From Desmodus rotundus (lineage: Eukaryota > Chordata > Mammalia > Chiroptera > Phyllostomidae): a DNA stretch of 64,000 nucleotides. The stretch lies in NCBI RefSeq assembly GCF_022682495.2, contig NC_071397.1, positions 25,001,427 through 25,065,426 of the forward strand, read 5' to 3'. Positions 45,295-57,650 of the stretch are shown in pieces. Below the pieces are notes generated by a model, which worked only from the letters and a program-made list of their open reading frames with translations, made no database searches and was not told the origin of the DNA. Both the position numbers and the translations under genes were made by a program. Position 1 is the stretch's first letter. Every line of letters begins with the position of its first letter.

Positions 45295-48200
45295 TAAATT
45301 GCCATTAATTTACAGCTTTAAGTTTCAAAGGAGAGTAAGTTGCTATAATACACACAACCGTCTGTTTCACCTTCTCTTATGAATGTTCAGTATCACTGAA
45401 TCTTGACATATATTCGGATAAGAAAAAAATCCATAAAATAATTTATATAATTAATTATTTAAAAATAGGATTTTAATGACTCACTCTTAAAATTCAGGCT
45501 AACCATTTCATTATTTATTTTTAGAAAGATATGCCTAAATTATAGTCACTTTAAAAATCATCTGTTTCCTAGATTGATCCTATTTGTTTCAAATTTTGCT
45601 ACCTCTGAAAATGTCTTGAAGAATCTGTGACAGATGTTTGCTAGTAAAATTAATAAGGTTAGTATAATATATATAACAGAAACAACTTTATGAAATTATA
45701 TGAAATCATATGAAAATATATGAAACAACTTGACAAAGCACTATGTGCAAATAAATTTTCACAAATGCAACGACTTTGGAGATTTAATATCCAGCTCCCC
45801 TACATACTTGTTATTGGATTTTGAAGCTCAGAGACTAAAATAACTTATCAGTTTTATATTCTGTAAAATGGGAATAACAACAGTCATACTGCTTGTGAAG
45901 ACCATCCCTCCACATTCATATGTCAAGCAAAGTCTGAAGAGGCTACCTGACTCGTGGAATCACAAAACAAACAAAACAAAACGTTGCAGGTTTAGGACTC
46001 AAGCTTCATACTTCCTACTTTTAAACACTGTAATACTTCCTTCGAAAGCAGAGAGCCACTTCTAAAGATTCATATTTTATTACCTTACTCAGGACTGGAA
46101 TGCACCACATGTGTAAGATGTGAATGGAGGTCGCCAGTGTGGAGTCACTGATATCAGGGGAGTTAAAATGCAGCCAGGAGGCCATGGATACTTTGGTCTT
46201 ACACACGTTCCACCCATGGAGCATATTTGTCCATGTGCTTTGGAACTTCTCAGCCATGCCTGGGCCTGCTATCCCTTCCCACCATGGCAACCAGACCACA
46301 TGCATTCCTTAATTTGAAAGGAGCCAATCCGTTTGCCAACCACCATCCTCCTTTTGCATGTTAGACTCAATCAATCCCTTTTAACCTAACCAGAATTCTT
46401 CATTCACGTGAAAGAGGATCAGATCTAAAACAGTGCGGGCGACCTGAGCCCTTACAGAGCCTGCCTTTCTTTGTTCCCCAGGAGCACACTTTGGGCTGCT
46501 ACATAGATCTGTGTCTCCTGGTTGCAACCTCCGCACTCAAATGTTTTTTTAATTTCTCTTTTAGTTTAAGCCTCTTTCTTGTTCAACAAAAACATATGTC
46601 CTAGGAGTTATTGCTAAAACTCTGTCAGAAATACTGTGTTAAAATAAATCCTGTTAGGTAATGTGTTAAATTGTTATATATCGTTCACCTGTTAATGTAA
46701 CACTTGCAGGGTATGACCACTTGAAACTCTGAGACAAAAAACCCCAAAACAACAAAAAAAAGTTTTCCACTTAATTTGAGAGCTTTTCTTTTTAATCTGC
46801 ACACTGAGAGAATATGCGATTTGGAACAAGTTGGTAGAAACTGATGTAATATGATGCCCGTCTGAACTTTCACTATATCAGTCCTGCCCTAACCAGGAAA
46901 ACAAAGGTTGCAACAAAGGGAATTCAGCTTAAAGTGTTGGTTAAGGAGGTAGAGAAGGAGCTGAGAATGAAGCAAAGAGAGCCAAGATATTAGTAACTGC
47001 AGGAAATACTCACCACCCTTGGACTGCAGAGGGAAAGGGGAATAATCACATCACCTAACGTAGGTCCAGTCCCTGGATGGAAACTGGGGTCCTGGTGGGT
47101 CTGTTGATGGGAGTTGGAGCCACATGGGAGATGCAACCACTCCCAGAAGAACTGCTAAGGCAGAGAGTTAGGGGACAAATGCCTGAGCTTTTTTATCTTC
47201 CCTGCCTCCAGTCTCCAGACAGTGTTTCCTATCATTTGACCTCAGCTGGGGCTCAGGTAAAGTGGGACCTGGTAAATACAGCCTACCGATGTCAGTCTTA
47301 TTAATTTATGATTGTTGTTCCACAATCTGCTACATGTTTAATTTCAGAAGCATCAGGTCACTTTACCCACTCATTTTATCAAAATAAAGGTTTACTTCTT
47401 CTGACAATGTATAGACCACTCATAAGCTGCAAGTACCTTTCAGAGCTAGAAGGAGCAACTTACTTATATTTATCAGCCAGTATACATGATAGTACTTCCT
47501 TATTCTGACTCATACACCGCACTCATGCACTCTAACCGTAGAGCTTGACTTTGCTTTGCCTCCTAATGTCACAAGCAGAAGAATCTCAATGGAAGGAACA
47601 TAAACTGACATGTTAGTAGAAGATGAGAATAGTACTGCTATAATTATTTTTAAGACAATGTAACAAACGTTATAGATGAAATAAATCTGTGTCACCTTTT
47701 CTATTTCTATTTGTATGCAATTAAAAACATGTTTTGAATGTGGAACAATGGCATAAAAATATATATATGTATATATACAAATATATATGCAGTAGCTTCT
47801 TCACAGCTCTAGTAGACTTTATCTGAAATTAGGTGATTACAAAGTAAACATTTGGAGCGTACTTTTTTGAAATGTCAGAGGACTATCCAAACACTTATTG
47901 CAGAGGTAGGAAGAGTCTGATTCTAGGGGATTTGGAAACTATTTCTTCACATGTGATTATGCTGTTTATTTTTCTGAATATATGAATGCCAAGGGAAATT
48001 TAAAAAACCATCCAGAAATATAAAGTATTAATAAGAAGTTGGCCAGCTACATATTTATTATTAATATAATAGATGATACTAGTTTTCGTGGTATTGTTTA
48101 CTGATACCTTACATCAAGTTTATTTTTACACTGACAGTATTGTAGTCCTTATTTAAACTTTTTCACTTTAAGTATGTAATATGATGCGGTGATTTCTGCC

Positions 48201-49325
48201 CACGTCAAGCATAGAAAATCATCTTTAACACTACACATGCTTGTGGTACATTGTTTAATATCTGAGATTTATTAGTGAAAAGGTTGCTTTAATAATTTTA
48301 GAAATAAAAATCAAGAACATTCATTTGACCCATAGGTGGTTACAGGGCAAACACGCATTCTCATCTGGCAATCACTATAGCTACAACCAAGTAATTGTTT
48401 TTAAGTAGCAAAAAGTGGCTTTGTGGAAATCATTGCAAGTATGTGCAGTTAATTCTATGTCAACAAAGCATTAATGGGTCTTTGGTTCTTTAATAAGAAG
48501 TTCTTTTAAAAAAAGAATGGCATCTTTGTAATTATTCATTCAATATTTCATAAAAATATAAACACATAAAAAATGTATTCCCCAAGTGCCAAGGGATGAT
48601 TGATAAACTAGTATCATTTCTATTTTCATAATGATTTTTTTCTATACATGTATTGTCTGTAGAAGTAAGACCTTAAGTCAATGCTTATGTCACTTGTTTT
48701 CATGGCTTTCCTATAATTTTCTTATATAGATTTATTATGAAAATGAATTCACATTTTTACTGTATTTTCTATGATCAGATTGTGAAAATGGCATCCAAAG
48801 GAAATCATATGCTGCATTTTTTCTTCCTAAAACATTTTGTATGTTCAATTCAATTAGCATATTTTGAAAGGTGCTTAGAGCTTTTATGCATTAAGCCTCT
48901 TGAAAATTTCAACTCTCCTTAGCTCTATTCCCTGGACACTCATTTTTATCTTTACCAAATAAAACACCAATATTCTTATGAATTTAAATTGTAATGCTGT
49001 TTGCATTTTCTTCCATACCATAGAAATAGCTCCAAATACTAAAATATAGAGGAAAATGCTGATAGTGTACACATTTCTTTCCTTTTCAGTTTGAAAGAAA
49101 AAGGGTAGGCTTTTTTCTTCATAGGTTGGAGAAATGAGGCAGTGAAATCTAGAAGAGCAGGCACAACTATATCTAGTTACAATAAAATAGTTGGACTACA
49201 ATGACAAATTAACCCATTATTTAGGTGATATTAAACCACTGATTTTTTTTGGAAAACATCTAAATAATTACACAGAATTTGTACTTACTACCTAGATGTT
49301 TATCTATTTTTGGTCAGAAAATCAG
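45295..49325. other. Unassigned sequence
   Basis: No gene is supported. Two GC-richer patches, about 46080-46560 and 46980-47290, look like old repeat or LTR-type sequence, but I could not find matching ends or target duplications. A TA/TG-rich microsatellite lies at 47757-47790. Confidence 0.4.
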
Positions 49326-49329
49326 AAGA

Positions 49330-49490
49330 AATGAAGCACTATCCACCAGGCCCCATCTAATCAATGTGGAGTGCCTGGTATTACCTGGAGGCTCCATAGA
49401 AGTACGGAGCTCATGGAACACCTGACTTAGACCTGTATTTTAATGAGATGCCAGTGGTTCATATTGTGTTACCAATTGAGAAATACTGGG
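49330..49490 (-). mobile_element. MER5A-like hAT fragment
   Basis: 'agacctgtattttaatgaga' followed by 'tgccagtggttcatattgtg' and 'attgagaaatactgggc' resembles the end of MER5A in reverse. Similarity is moderate. Confidence 0.5.
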
Positions 49491-49837
49491 CTAGACCTAA
49501 ATAATTTTATGCAACTTTTGCCAGTTACTGATTAACTTCAGTATAACCTGATAGTTATTTTGACACACTAATCGGCCAGTTTGGGGTGTAATTAATTATA
49601 CATGCAATTCTGCGCACTATAAAGAGGTCCTGTGGTGAATTTTTGAAAATTCTATGCTAAATATGGTGACATCATATTTAAATTAGATCTTATGTACAGA
49701 ATTATTAATAATTAGGTAATTGTAAACCTGAACAACCAAAGTTTATATGAATTAACTTCATATTCTGTAGTTAATATGAAGAAATTCAAAAGCATTTAAA
49801 CTCTTTCAGCATTGTGTTCTTAAAAGTCCATTCTAGG

Positions 49838-50145
49838 CGATGAAAGACAAATACCATATGATCTCACCATTAACAGGAACCTAATCAACAAAACAGACAA
49901 GCAAGCAAAGTATAGCCAAAGACACTGAAATTGAGAACAGGCTGACAGTGACCAGAGGGGAGAGGGGAGGGGATAAAGGGAGAAAAGGGTGAAGAGTTTA
50001 CAGGAACAATTATAAAGGACACATGGACAACAACAAGGCGGGTAGAAATAGGGGAGGGAGGTGCGGAGGGCTGGGGGGGTGGGCTGAGGTGGGGGGAAAA
50101 GGCAGAAAACTGTACTTGAACAACAATAAAAAAAAATTGGGAAAA
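49838..50145 (+). mobile_element. 5'-truncated young L1 3' end with target duplication
   Basis: It begins 'gcgatgaaagacaaatacca', covers the G-rich 3' UTR and ends 'acttgaacaacaataaaaaa'. The flanks 'aagtccattctagg' (49824-49837) and 'aaatccattctgga' (50146-50159) are a slightly diverged target duplication. The G-rich tract at 50036-50098 contains several runs of three to seven Gs. Confidence 0.9.
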
Positions 50146-51720
50146 AAATCCATTCTGGAGGAGTGACATCACCAAGATTGTGACACATGTTGCTCCTGAC
50201 TTTGTTCCTGCTCACAAGAAGAGCAACTAACTATTCAGTAGTGAGACACTAATGAAAGAATCCTGGAACATGAAGATGAGGCTGCACCACAGAGTTGGAG
50301 GGAGACTGAGCACATTAGAAACGTAATGGAAGTGGCTACATGTTGATCGTAGGGCTTTTCCCTGATGCAGATCAGTCTAGCACAGTGGGGAGAGCTCTCT
50401 TCTGAGCCTGCGGTTTCCCCAGTGAGTAAAAAGTGACACAGAGTCAGACCACCAGCCCTTCCCCAGCACATGGGTTGCTTTGCTGGAGCCCCTTCTCTGA
50501 TCTTGCACCTTGGGGATTACAGGGGTATCTCTGGGGCTCAACCATGGGGACAGGGGCTTAGAACAACCAGCACACAGATCTTAACAGACTGAGTTTATAG
50601 CCCAGTAGTTAACCCAACCAATAAGTTTGCTCATTTGTAGAATCCAGTTGTGAGGACATTATAACCAGCAAAATTGGTGGTGATCTGCCTGATTTTGGCT
50701 CCTCAAACAAGAAATTTTGCTGGCCCCAAAGCCTGGTTTGTCTATCCCAGGCAAGGAGCTAAATCACAGTCACATCTGCATCAGTAGTGTCTTCTGGCTC
50801 CATGACTAGATGGGCTGGTGACAACTCTTAGAAGCTGTGTGGCCCAGTGGCACTCAAGCCAATAAGTAGGTAAGCAGAGCTGATCATCCCAGGGTAAAGC
50901 CAGTACAAGGCATGAAGCATACCTATGCTACCCACAGGGAGGGAGATTAATTCATACCAAGTCTGGGGGTATCTCCTAACCCTCCCACCTCCCAACCAGA
51001 AAGCTTGTTCGGGAAATTGAGCATAGCCTCTTCCCCTCCTGCCGAGGCAAGGGAGCTCAGACATAGCTCCACTGGCCGTGGAGAGCGTCTTCAGTCCCCA
51101 TCTGACCAGAAGGGCTGAAGACAACTCCTGGGAGCTCTGTAGCCCAGCAGCACTTGAGCTGAAGAGCAGGTGGTTTGCAGAACAAAACCAGTTGTCCAGT
51201 TTGGTTGGGGAACTTAGGGTATGGGCTTGTTTGAGTTGAGACAATATACAAAGCTTTTACTGGCTTTATAGCTGCTTCTCCTGTTGCACCAAGGAAAAAA
51301 ATGTAATTCATAGCCCCACTCGTCACTGCATACAGCCATTAGCGAAAGGAAAACATAAGCAGAGCACATGGGAAACTACACAGTCCTTTCAGCAGTCCTA
51401 TGTACAACGGTTCTTGAACAGAAAGCACAGCCTGTATCTTTTCCATCTGCAGAGCAAAACTTGGGCTTCATCTGACTGAGGAATTCAGTGCACACCCAGT
51501 TCCTAAACAGTGAGTATATAGGCCCAGGGTCCTGTCCCAATGCTCTGTCTGGGCAGGGAAGCTAATTCATAGTTCTATCTACTACTAGATACAATACCCA
51601 TTCCAGATCATTAGTAAGCCTGATCAGAAAATTCAGGTCTGGAGTCCATCCTACAGCCACTTGGGTAGGAAACCAAGTCAACCACTCTACCCAACTGTCT
51701 TCAGCCAGTGACACATCCTT

Positions 51721-52480
51721 TTGTCCTTATCCTCAGAGCTTGAACAGTTGTCTCACCCAGAAATAGACCATACTAGCAGACCATCCCTTCTCATTTTGCA
51801 TAAGCAAAATGGAAAATTAAATAAGAAAGTAACAACCATCAAAACAAAACATGAAAACCAAACAATCCTGGAGTTGAAAAATACAATAAGTAAACTGAAG
51901 AATTCAATAGAGAGTTTTACAAGTGGACTCAGCCATGCAGAAGGAAGAATTAGTGACCTGGAGGAAAATTACTGAAGTAGAGGAGCCAAACAAATAGAGA
52001 ATGAAAAATAGTGAGAAAGCCTATGGGAATTATTGGACCACAGTGAAAAGAAACACTGTTTGCCCTATAGATATTCTAGTAAGAGAAGACAAAGATGAAA
52101 TGACAGAAAGTATAGTTAAAGCATTAATGGCTGAAAAATTCCTGATACTGGGGAGAGAAATGGAAATCCAGATGCATGAGGCCTAAAGAAACCCATCCTG
52201 AATAAGACTATAAAAAGACATACTATAGATACATTGTAAAAAGTCAAAGAAAAAGAGTTTTAAGAGTAGCAAGAAAAAAGACAGAATTACATACACAGGA
52301 ACTCTGATAAGACCATCAGTAGATTCCACAAAAGAAACTTTTCAGGACAGAAGAGAATGAAATAACATATTCAAAATAATTAAAGAACATAAATGTCAAC
52401 AACCTGGAAATCTGTTCAGATTAAGGAACAAGAAACAATGGAACTATAAAATAACCAGAAAACAAAGAACCAAATGGCCA
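51721..52480 (+). pseudogene. Old L1 ORF1 remnant
   Basis: The frame at 51721-51975 contains 'ILELKNTISKLKNSIESFTS' and 'HAEGRISDLEENY', the heptad-rich coiled coil and start of the RNA-binding domain of L1 ORF1, then a stop. A second frame at 52001-52186 continues with 'IVKALMAEKFLILGREMEIQ'. Beyond it, 'ttacatacacaggaactctg' fits the 'ITYTGTL' segment of the C-terminal domain. Frameshifts and stops make it inactive. Confidence 0.8.
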
Positions 52481-52846
52481 GAATAACTCTTGCCCATGAA
52501 TAATTACTTTAAACATAAATAGACTAAATTAATTTAAAATACATAAAATGGTGACATGAATTTAAAAAAAGAACAAATCAAGATCCCACAATATGCTGCT
52601 TACCAGAGGCTCACTTTAGCCTTAAGTGAAACTATAGACTGAGAGTGAGGAGATGGAAAAAGACATGTCAGGCAAACAGGAACCAAAAGAAGTCATGGGT
52701 AACTAAAGCTAAACTTATCAGTCAAAACAGACTTTACAGCAAAAACAGTAAAAGAGAAGAAACCACTGTGTAATGATAAAGCGGTCACTACATCAAGAAG
52801 CAACAAATGTAAATATTTATGCCTCCAGCATTGGATCACCTAAATA

Positions 52847-52977
52847 CAGAGTATGGCAAAAGTAAGTTTACAGTTGTAAGTACACAAAACACAGTTTATT
52901 CTTGTATTACCATTTATTAATTATTACATTATTTTCCATACAGACAACTCTGTAAGTCTACTTTTGCCCTACCCTCT
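52847..52977. mobile_element. 131-bp mariner-type MITE inside the old L1
   Basis: The element is flanked by TA at 52845-52846 and 52978-52979. If one copy is removed, the L1 text rejoins as 'cacctaaata-tgaagcaaat'. The left end 'gagtatggcaaaagtaag' and the reverse complement of the right end, 'gagggtagggcaaaagtag', form inverted repeats of about 30 bp that continue into 'tttacagttgt' / 'cttacagagttgt'. No coding sequence is present. TA duplication and the 'gcaaaagta' terminal motif point to a Tc1/mariner non-autonomous element. Confidence 0.85.
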
Positions 52978-53460
52978 ATGAAGCAAATATTAACAGAAAT
53001 AAAAGGGCAACTCAACAGTATTACAGTAATAGTTGAGAACTTCAATACCCCACTCTAAACAATGAATAGATCATCCAGACAGAGAATCAATAAGGAAACA
53101 GTGGATTTGAACAACACTATAGATCATATTAAACTGACAGACATTTACAGAACATTCTATCCAAAAACAGCAGAGTACACATTCTTTTCAAGTGCACATG
53201 GAATATTTTTTAGACAGACCATACGTTAGGCCACAAAACAAGTCTTAGTAAATTTAAGAAGACTGAAACCATGTCAACTATTTTCTCTGACCACAATGGC
53301 ATAAAACTAGAAATCAATAACAGAAGAAAACTGGAAAATTCAACAATAAATGAAAATTAAACAATGCTCTCCTGAACAACCAATGGACCAAAGAAGAAGC
53401 TAAATGGGAGTTTTTTTTCTTCGGACAAATAAAAGTGGGAACAAAACATACCAGAACCTT

Positions 53461-53621
53461 TAAAACAATAATGATTATATTATTTGTTTATTTTTTAATA
53501 GTTTATTTTTCATTGCATTTTTTTCTATTACCATTTATCCTTCTTATACCCTCTTCCACATCCACCCTGCAATCACGACACTGTTGTCCATGTCCATGAG
53601 TTCTTTCTCTTTAAAATAGAT
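53461..53621 (-). mobile_element. Short L1 3' end nested in the old L1
   Basis: The host text 'ataccagaacctt' (53448-53460) recurs as 'ataccaaactt' (53622-53632), after which the host L1 continues. Between them, read in reverse, is an L1 3' end with 'gttgtccatgtccatgagtt' and a T-rich tail at the left. This fits a truncated insertion with a target duplication of about 11-13 bp. Confidence 0.7.
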
Positions 53622-54140
53622 ATACCAAACTTGTTGGATGCCTGAAAAGCAGTTCTAAGAGGGAAGTTCAGAGTAATAAATACCTACATTATGAAGCAAG
53701 AAAGATCCCTAATAAACAACCCAACTTTATGCCTTAAGGAACTAGAAAAAGGAGAATAAATTGAACCTAAATATAGCAGAAAAAAGAGAAATAATAAAGA
53801 TTAGGGCAAAAATAATTGAAACAAAGAACAGAAAAAACAATAGAAAAAATAAACATTGATGTGGAGAAAAGGGGACCCTCATACACTAGTGGTGGAATTG
53901 TAAATTGGTTTAGCCACTATGGAAAACATTATGGAGGATCCTCAAAAAATTGAAAACAGAACTACCATATGATCCAGCAATTCTATTTTTAGGAATATAT
54001 CCAAAAAAACAAAAACATCAAAAACACTAACTCAAAAAGATATCTGCATCTCTGTGTTCATAGTGGCATTATTTACAATAGCCAAACATGGAAAGAACAT
54101 AAGTGTCCATCAAGGGATGAATGAATAAAGAAGGCAGAGC

Positions 54141-54178
54141 ATATATGTGTGTGTATGTGTACACACACACACATATAA
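54141..54178. repeat. TG/CA microsatellite
   Basis: TG repeats are followed by CA repeats, forming a short palindromic alternation inside the old L1 3' end. Confidence 0.8.
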
Positions 54179-54719
54179 ATGAGGAAATCCTACTATGTAT
54201 GACAATATAGATGGGCCTTGATTGCATTATGATAAATGAAATAAATTAGACAAAGACAAATATTATATGATCTCACCTATATGTGGAATCTAAAAACAAT
54301 GACAAGACAAACGAACAAAAACAAAGGCATAAAAAAGAGATCAGACTTACACTTTTCAGAGGGGGAGGATAGGGAAGGGGGAAATTAATGGAAGGTGGTC
54401 GGAAGGTACAAGGTCCAGTGACGAGATGAACAAGGACCAGCGATGTTATGCACACCGTGATGACGGTAGTCAACACTGCTGTGTGGTGAGAGTTGTGATG
54501 AGCATTGAGAACATCCTAAGAGTTTTAGTTACAAATAGAAAATGTATTTTCCCTTTTTCTCATTGTCTTTCTTTTCATTGTATTTAGGTGAGAAGATGGA
54601 TGGCAGCAGAACCTGTTGTGGCAATTATTTCATATATAGTCAAGCCATCATTCTGTAACCTTTAAACTTACACAGAGATGTATGGCGCTGATTCCTCAAT
54701 AAAAATGAAAAAAACATTT

Positions 54720-55585
54720 GAATAATTCACAAGACTTTAAGAAATTCAACATGAATGAGACTTGTTGAAAAATTGAAGTAGCCATTTTAAGCTACATAGA
54801 GGCACCATTAAAAATCAGTGTGATTAAAACACTTTATTGCTTAGCTGCTTTGTGAGTACTTATATTCTGGCATCAAGTAAGAAGATCATAAAAATCATTT
54901 AAGGGCATAATTAGCATCTTGGCCATAATATCAAGCAATTATGTATTTTATACTATGAAGAACTAGCTAACCAACTTATCCTAGACTATCTAACTTCCCT
55001 AAATCGGGCTTGAGAGGCTTGTTAACTCCCCCTAAATAAATTCCTGCATCTATTCCCCCTGTAGCATGCTGTATGAAGATGACCGTGATGTAGCCCAGAT
55101 AAAATAAGGCTGGCAGCTCAGAGTGTCTGCCCTGTGACTTTTAATTTTGTCTTCTTATTTGAAAATCATTGTGTATTTGCTGTCCATACAATTTCACCAT
55201 GGAGGCATCTCTCATAAAGTCCGTGTATCTCATTGTGAGCTGCCGTAGAGGATGACTTTCTCTGTGCAGTCAATATATCACATAGTTGGTATTTTAAATT
55301 AGTGTGTCTTCACTATGCCCTGAATTTTTCTGAAAATACATTCACATTTCAGGTGATTAGTTTACAGATCAATGGACAACAAGGACATAAATTTAACTTG
55401 ATGAGAAAGATATCCACCTTTTATTGATAATTTTCTGCCAAAAGAATGGATTGCTTATATTTAGTGTATATATTAAAACACAAGTACTGAAGTGCAAAAA
55501 CATGTATAATGTGTAAAACCAGTAGATTTTACTGCATGGGAACATAACATAATTTTGTAATACAAAATGGCTTGAGGATTCAATA
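54720..55585. other. Unassigned sequence
   Basis: Nothing is recognised with confidence. 55040-55150 contains an 'aataaa' and a GC-richer tail, vaguely LTR-like, but no ends were found. Confidence 0.4.
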
Positions 55586-55589
55586 TAGA

Positions 55590-55744
55590 TCCTTTCTTTC
55601 CTTTTTTCTTGTTTTCTCCTCCCCTCCCTCCTTCTTTCCCTCCCTCCCTCCTTTCTTTCCTCCCTCCACCTCTTTCTCCCTCCCTCCCTTTCTCCCTTCT
55701 TCCCCTCCTTCCTTCTTCCCTTCCTTTCTTCCTTCCTTCCTTCT
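55590..55744. repeat. (TTCC)n-type polypyrimidine microsatellite
   Basis: This is a 155-bp run of T and C only apart from a single G, with repeated TTCC and CTCC units, ending in a cleaner (TTCC)n array. The long arginine/glutamate-rich frame on the minus strand is an artefact of it. Confidence 0.95.
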
Positions 55745-56035
55745 AAGTAAAGATATTTAATTAGACACTTGCTATGATTCAGGGATTTTTTTCTTATTTC
55801 TGAGCATATATCAGTAATCAAAAAGTCTCTGTTCTCATGGCATTTGAATGCCACTGGAAAATCAAACAAAAATTGCATGTAGATATAGATAATATACTTC
55901 ACATGCATATATGTGTATTTGTATGTGAATTTATTAATACTCAGTTGCATATAAGTACCATGAAAAATTAATCAGGATGCTGATAGAGAGTGCTATTTCA
56001 AATTGAGTTCAAACGTTCAGGGAAAGTGATCCTGG
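55745..56035. other. Unassigned AT-rich sequence
   Basis: Nothing is recognised. Confidence 0.5.
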
Positions 56036-56039
56036 CATT

Positions 56040-56640
56040 GAAATTAGAATTAAAAAATGCAGTAAAGGAAGGAGCCCTGCAGTTATTTGGCTGAAGGGCT
56101 TACAGGGAAAAGAATAAAGGGGCACAAAGATGTTGAGATGAGAAAAGGCTCAACTTTTGAATGGAACATCAAGTTGACCATTGTGGCTGCGGATCATGGG
56201 AAGAGATGTCAAGAGGGGCAGTGAAGTGGATGTGGGCTGGACCTGTGGCAACTGCATGCTACAATGAGCATTTGGAATTTTTTATGAATGGAATAGTTTT
56301 AAAAGTTATAATTCTGACTGCAAGTAGGGATGATCATGACAGGAAATAACCAAACAGAAAGATCAGCCAGGTGGTTACTGCAGTATTAGAGCCACAAATT
56401 ATAGCACCTTCCATAAGAATGGATTAATGGATGTGTTGAAACTTGTTCAGATTTGGGATATATTTTGAAGTTAAAGCCAACAGAATTATCTCATAGATGT
56501 GAGGATGAGAAAAATAAAGGGGTCAAGAATGACTTTCTCATGCAACTGGATGAATGAATACATAATGCTATTTACTAAAATAGGGAAGTCTTGGGAAGAA
56601 ATAGGCTTCAGGAGAGAATCAATGGTCCTCCACACAGACG
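56040..56640 (+). repeat. Old high-copy mammalian repeat, family not named
   Basis: 'ggtggttactgcagtattag', 'gatttgggatatattttgaa' and 'ggggtcaagaatgactttct' match, in order, a very widespread old mammalian repeat whose name I cannot assign from memory. It appears to be the downstream part of the family also seen at 2465-2980. Confidence 0.5.
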
Positions 56641-56990
56641 CATAGGGATACAGCTACCTGAATCTGAAATTTATGGAAAAAAGCTTCAAATGCAAAGGAG
56701 CATTATTAACATAAAAATGTTATTTAAATCTATAAAATTTGTTAAAATCACCTAGCAAATACATGCAATGGTAGAAAAGGAGAGCTCCATGATTATAAAT
56801 ATGCAGGTTATTAAATTATGGGTTTAGTAATCATATAAACTAAATGTTATGGGCATAAAAAATGAAAACATATCATTGAATATATTTTAAATATTATTTT
56901 TCATTTTTTATGAATAGAAATTATACTCTCAGACTTAGGAAAAGAGATGATATACTAAAATTTACATCTGTTGTTTTAGAAGTATATATA

Positions 56991-57650
56991 AGGTCTGGAA
57001 AAAGTCCTGCCATTATTAATGTAACAAGAATGGTTTGTGTGACACCAATGTAACCTGGCAGCCAAGGAGAGTGGACTGGAATACACATGCGTGAACAATG
57101 ATGACTTCACCATACTAGTCAGTGAGGGGGCAGTGGACCTCTGTTGAGTGAGCATGTGTGGCTGTCACATTCAAAATTACTGAGCAACTAGAGCAACAAA
57201 TCTGCATCAAATTTTGTGTTTAGCTTGAATATCCCTTCATGGAAACTATTTGGATGATTCAGAAGGCTGCAGCTATGGGCAACTGGTGATTGGCAGCTTC
57301 ATCATGACAATGTGCTGGCTCATGCATCACATCTCGTGTAGAGTTTTTTGACAAAACATCAAATCACCCAGGTGATTCAGCCCCTCTACAGCCCAGATCT
57401 GGTGCCCTGTGACTTCTGGCTTTCCTAAAATTAAAATTAACTTTGAAAGAGAAGAGATTTCAGGCTGTCAGTGAGATTCAGGAAAATACAACGGGCAGCT
57501 GATGGCAATTGGGAGAATTGTGAGGTCCTAGGGTGCCTACTTTGAAGGGGACTGAGGCATCATTGCCCTATGTATAATGTTTCTTATATCTTCTTCAATA
57601 AATGTCTCTATTTTTCATATTACATGGCTGGATACCTTCTGGAGAGACCT
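56991..57650 (+). mobile_element. Mariner transposon copy with internal deletion
   Basis: The left end reads 'aggtctggaaaaagtcctgc' and the right end 'gataccttctggagagacct', which are inverted relative to each other. The body matches the mariner family whose domesticated human relative is GVQW3 (FLJ37770). The transposase N-terminus is deleted at about 57265, after 'gatgattcagaaggc'. The remaining frame has 'QLHHDNVLAHA' and, 34 positions after its aspartate (counting one stop), the aspartate in 'SPDLVPCDFWL'. This is the spacing of the mariner D,D34D catalytic triad. The first catalytic aspartate is lost with the deletion, and stops follow. The C-terminal 'SSINVSIFHITWLDTFW' is intact. Confidence 0.85.

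Larger units (their letters stand above)
50152..54715 (+). mobile_element. Old L1, internally deleted, with nested insertions
   Basis: The 5' UTR opens 'gacatcaccaagattgtgac' and 'gctcctgactttgttcctgc', followed by a GC-richer UTR to about 51700. The ORF1 remnant is at 51721-52480. The start of ORF2 is at 52490-53857. Then 'taaacattgatg' jumps straight to 'tggagaaaaggggaccctc', which belongs near the end of ORF2. The L1 3' UTR ends near 54715 ('ctcaataaaaatgaaaaaa'). About 2 kb or more of reverse transcriptase is missing at the 53857 junction. A mariner MITE and a short L1 are inserted in it. Confidence 0.85.

Noticed and set aside
46080..46640. LTR-like GC-richer patch
   Set aside because: I could not find TG/CA ends, a poly(A) signal in the right place or a target duplication, so it stays unassigned.
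49820..50215. 131- and 96-codon minus-strand frames rich in Pro and Ser
   Set aside because: They are antisense translations of the G-rich L1 3' UTR. The same proline-rich type appears opposite the L1 ends at 12189-12491 and 60804-61187.
50828..51326. 138- and 89-codon minus-strand frames
   Set aside because: They are antisense to the GC-richer 5' UTR of the old L1 and have no recognisable domain.
55393..55950. Longest open frame in the window (185 codons, minus strand), rich in Lys, Arg, Glu and Gly
   Set aside because: Its centre is the translated (TTCC)n microsatellite and both flanks are ordinary AT-rich sequence, so it is a composition artefact.
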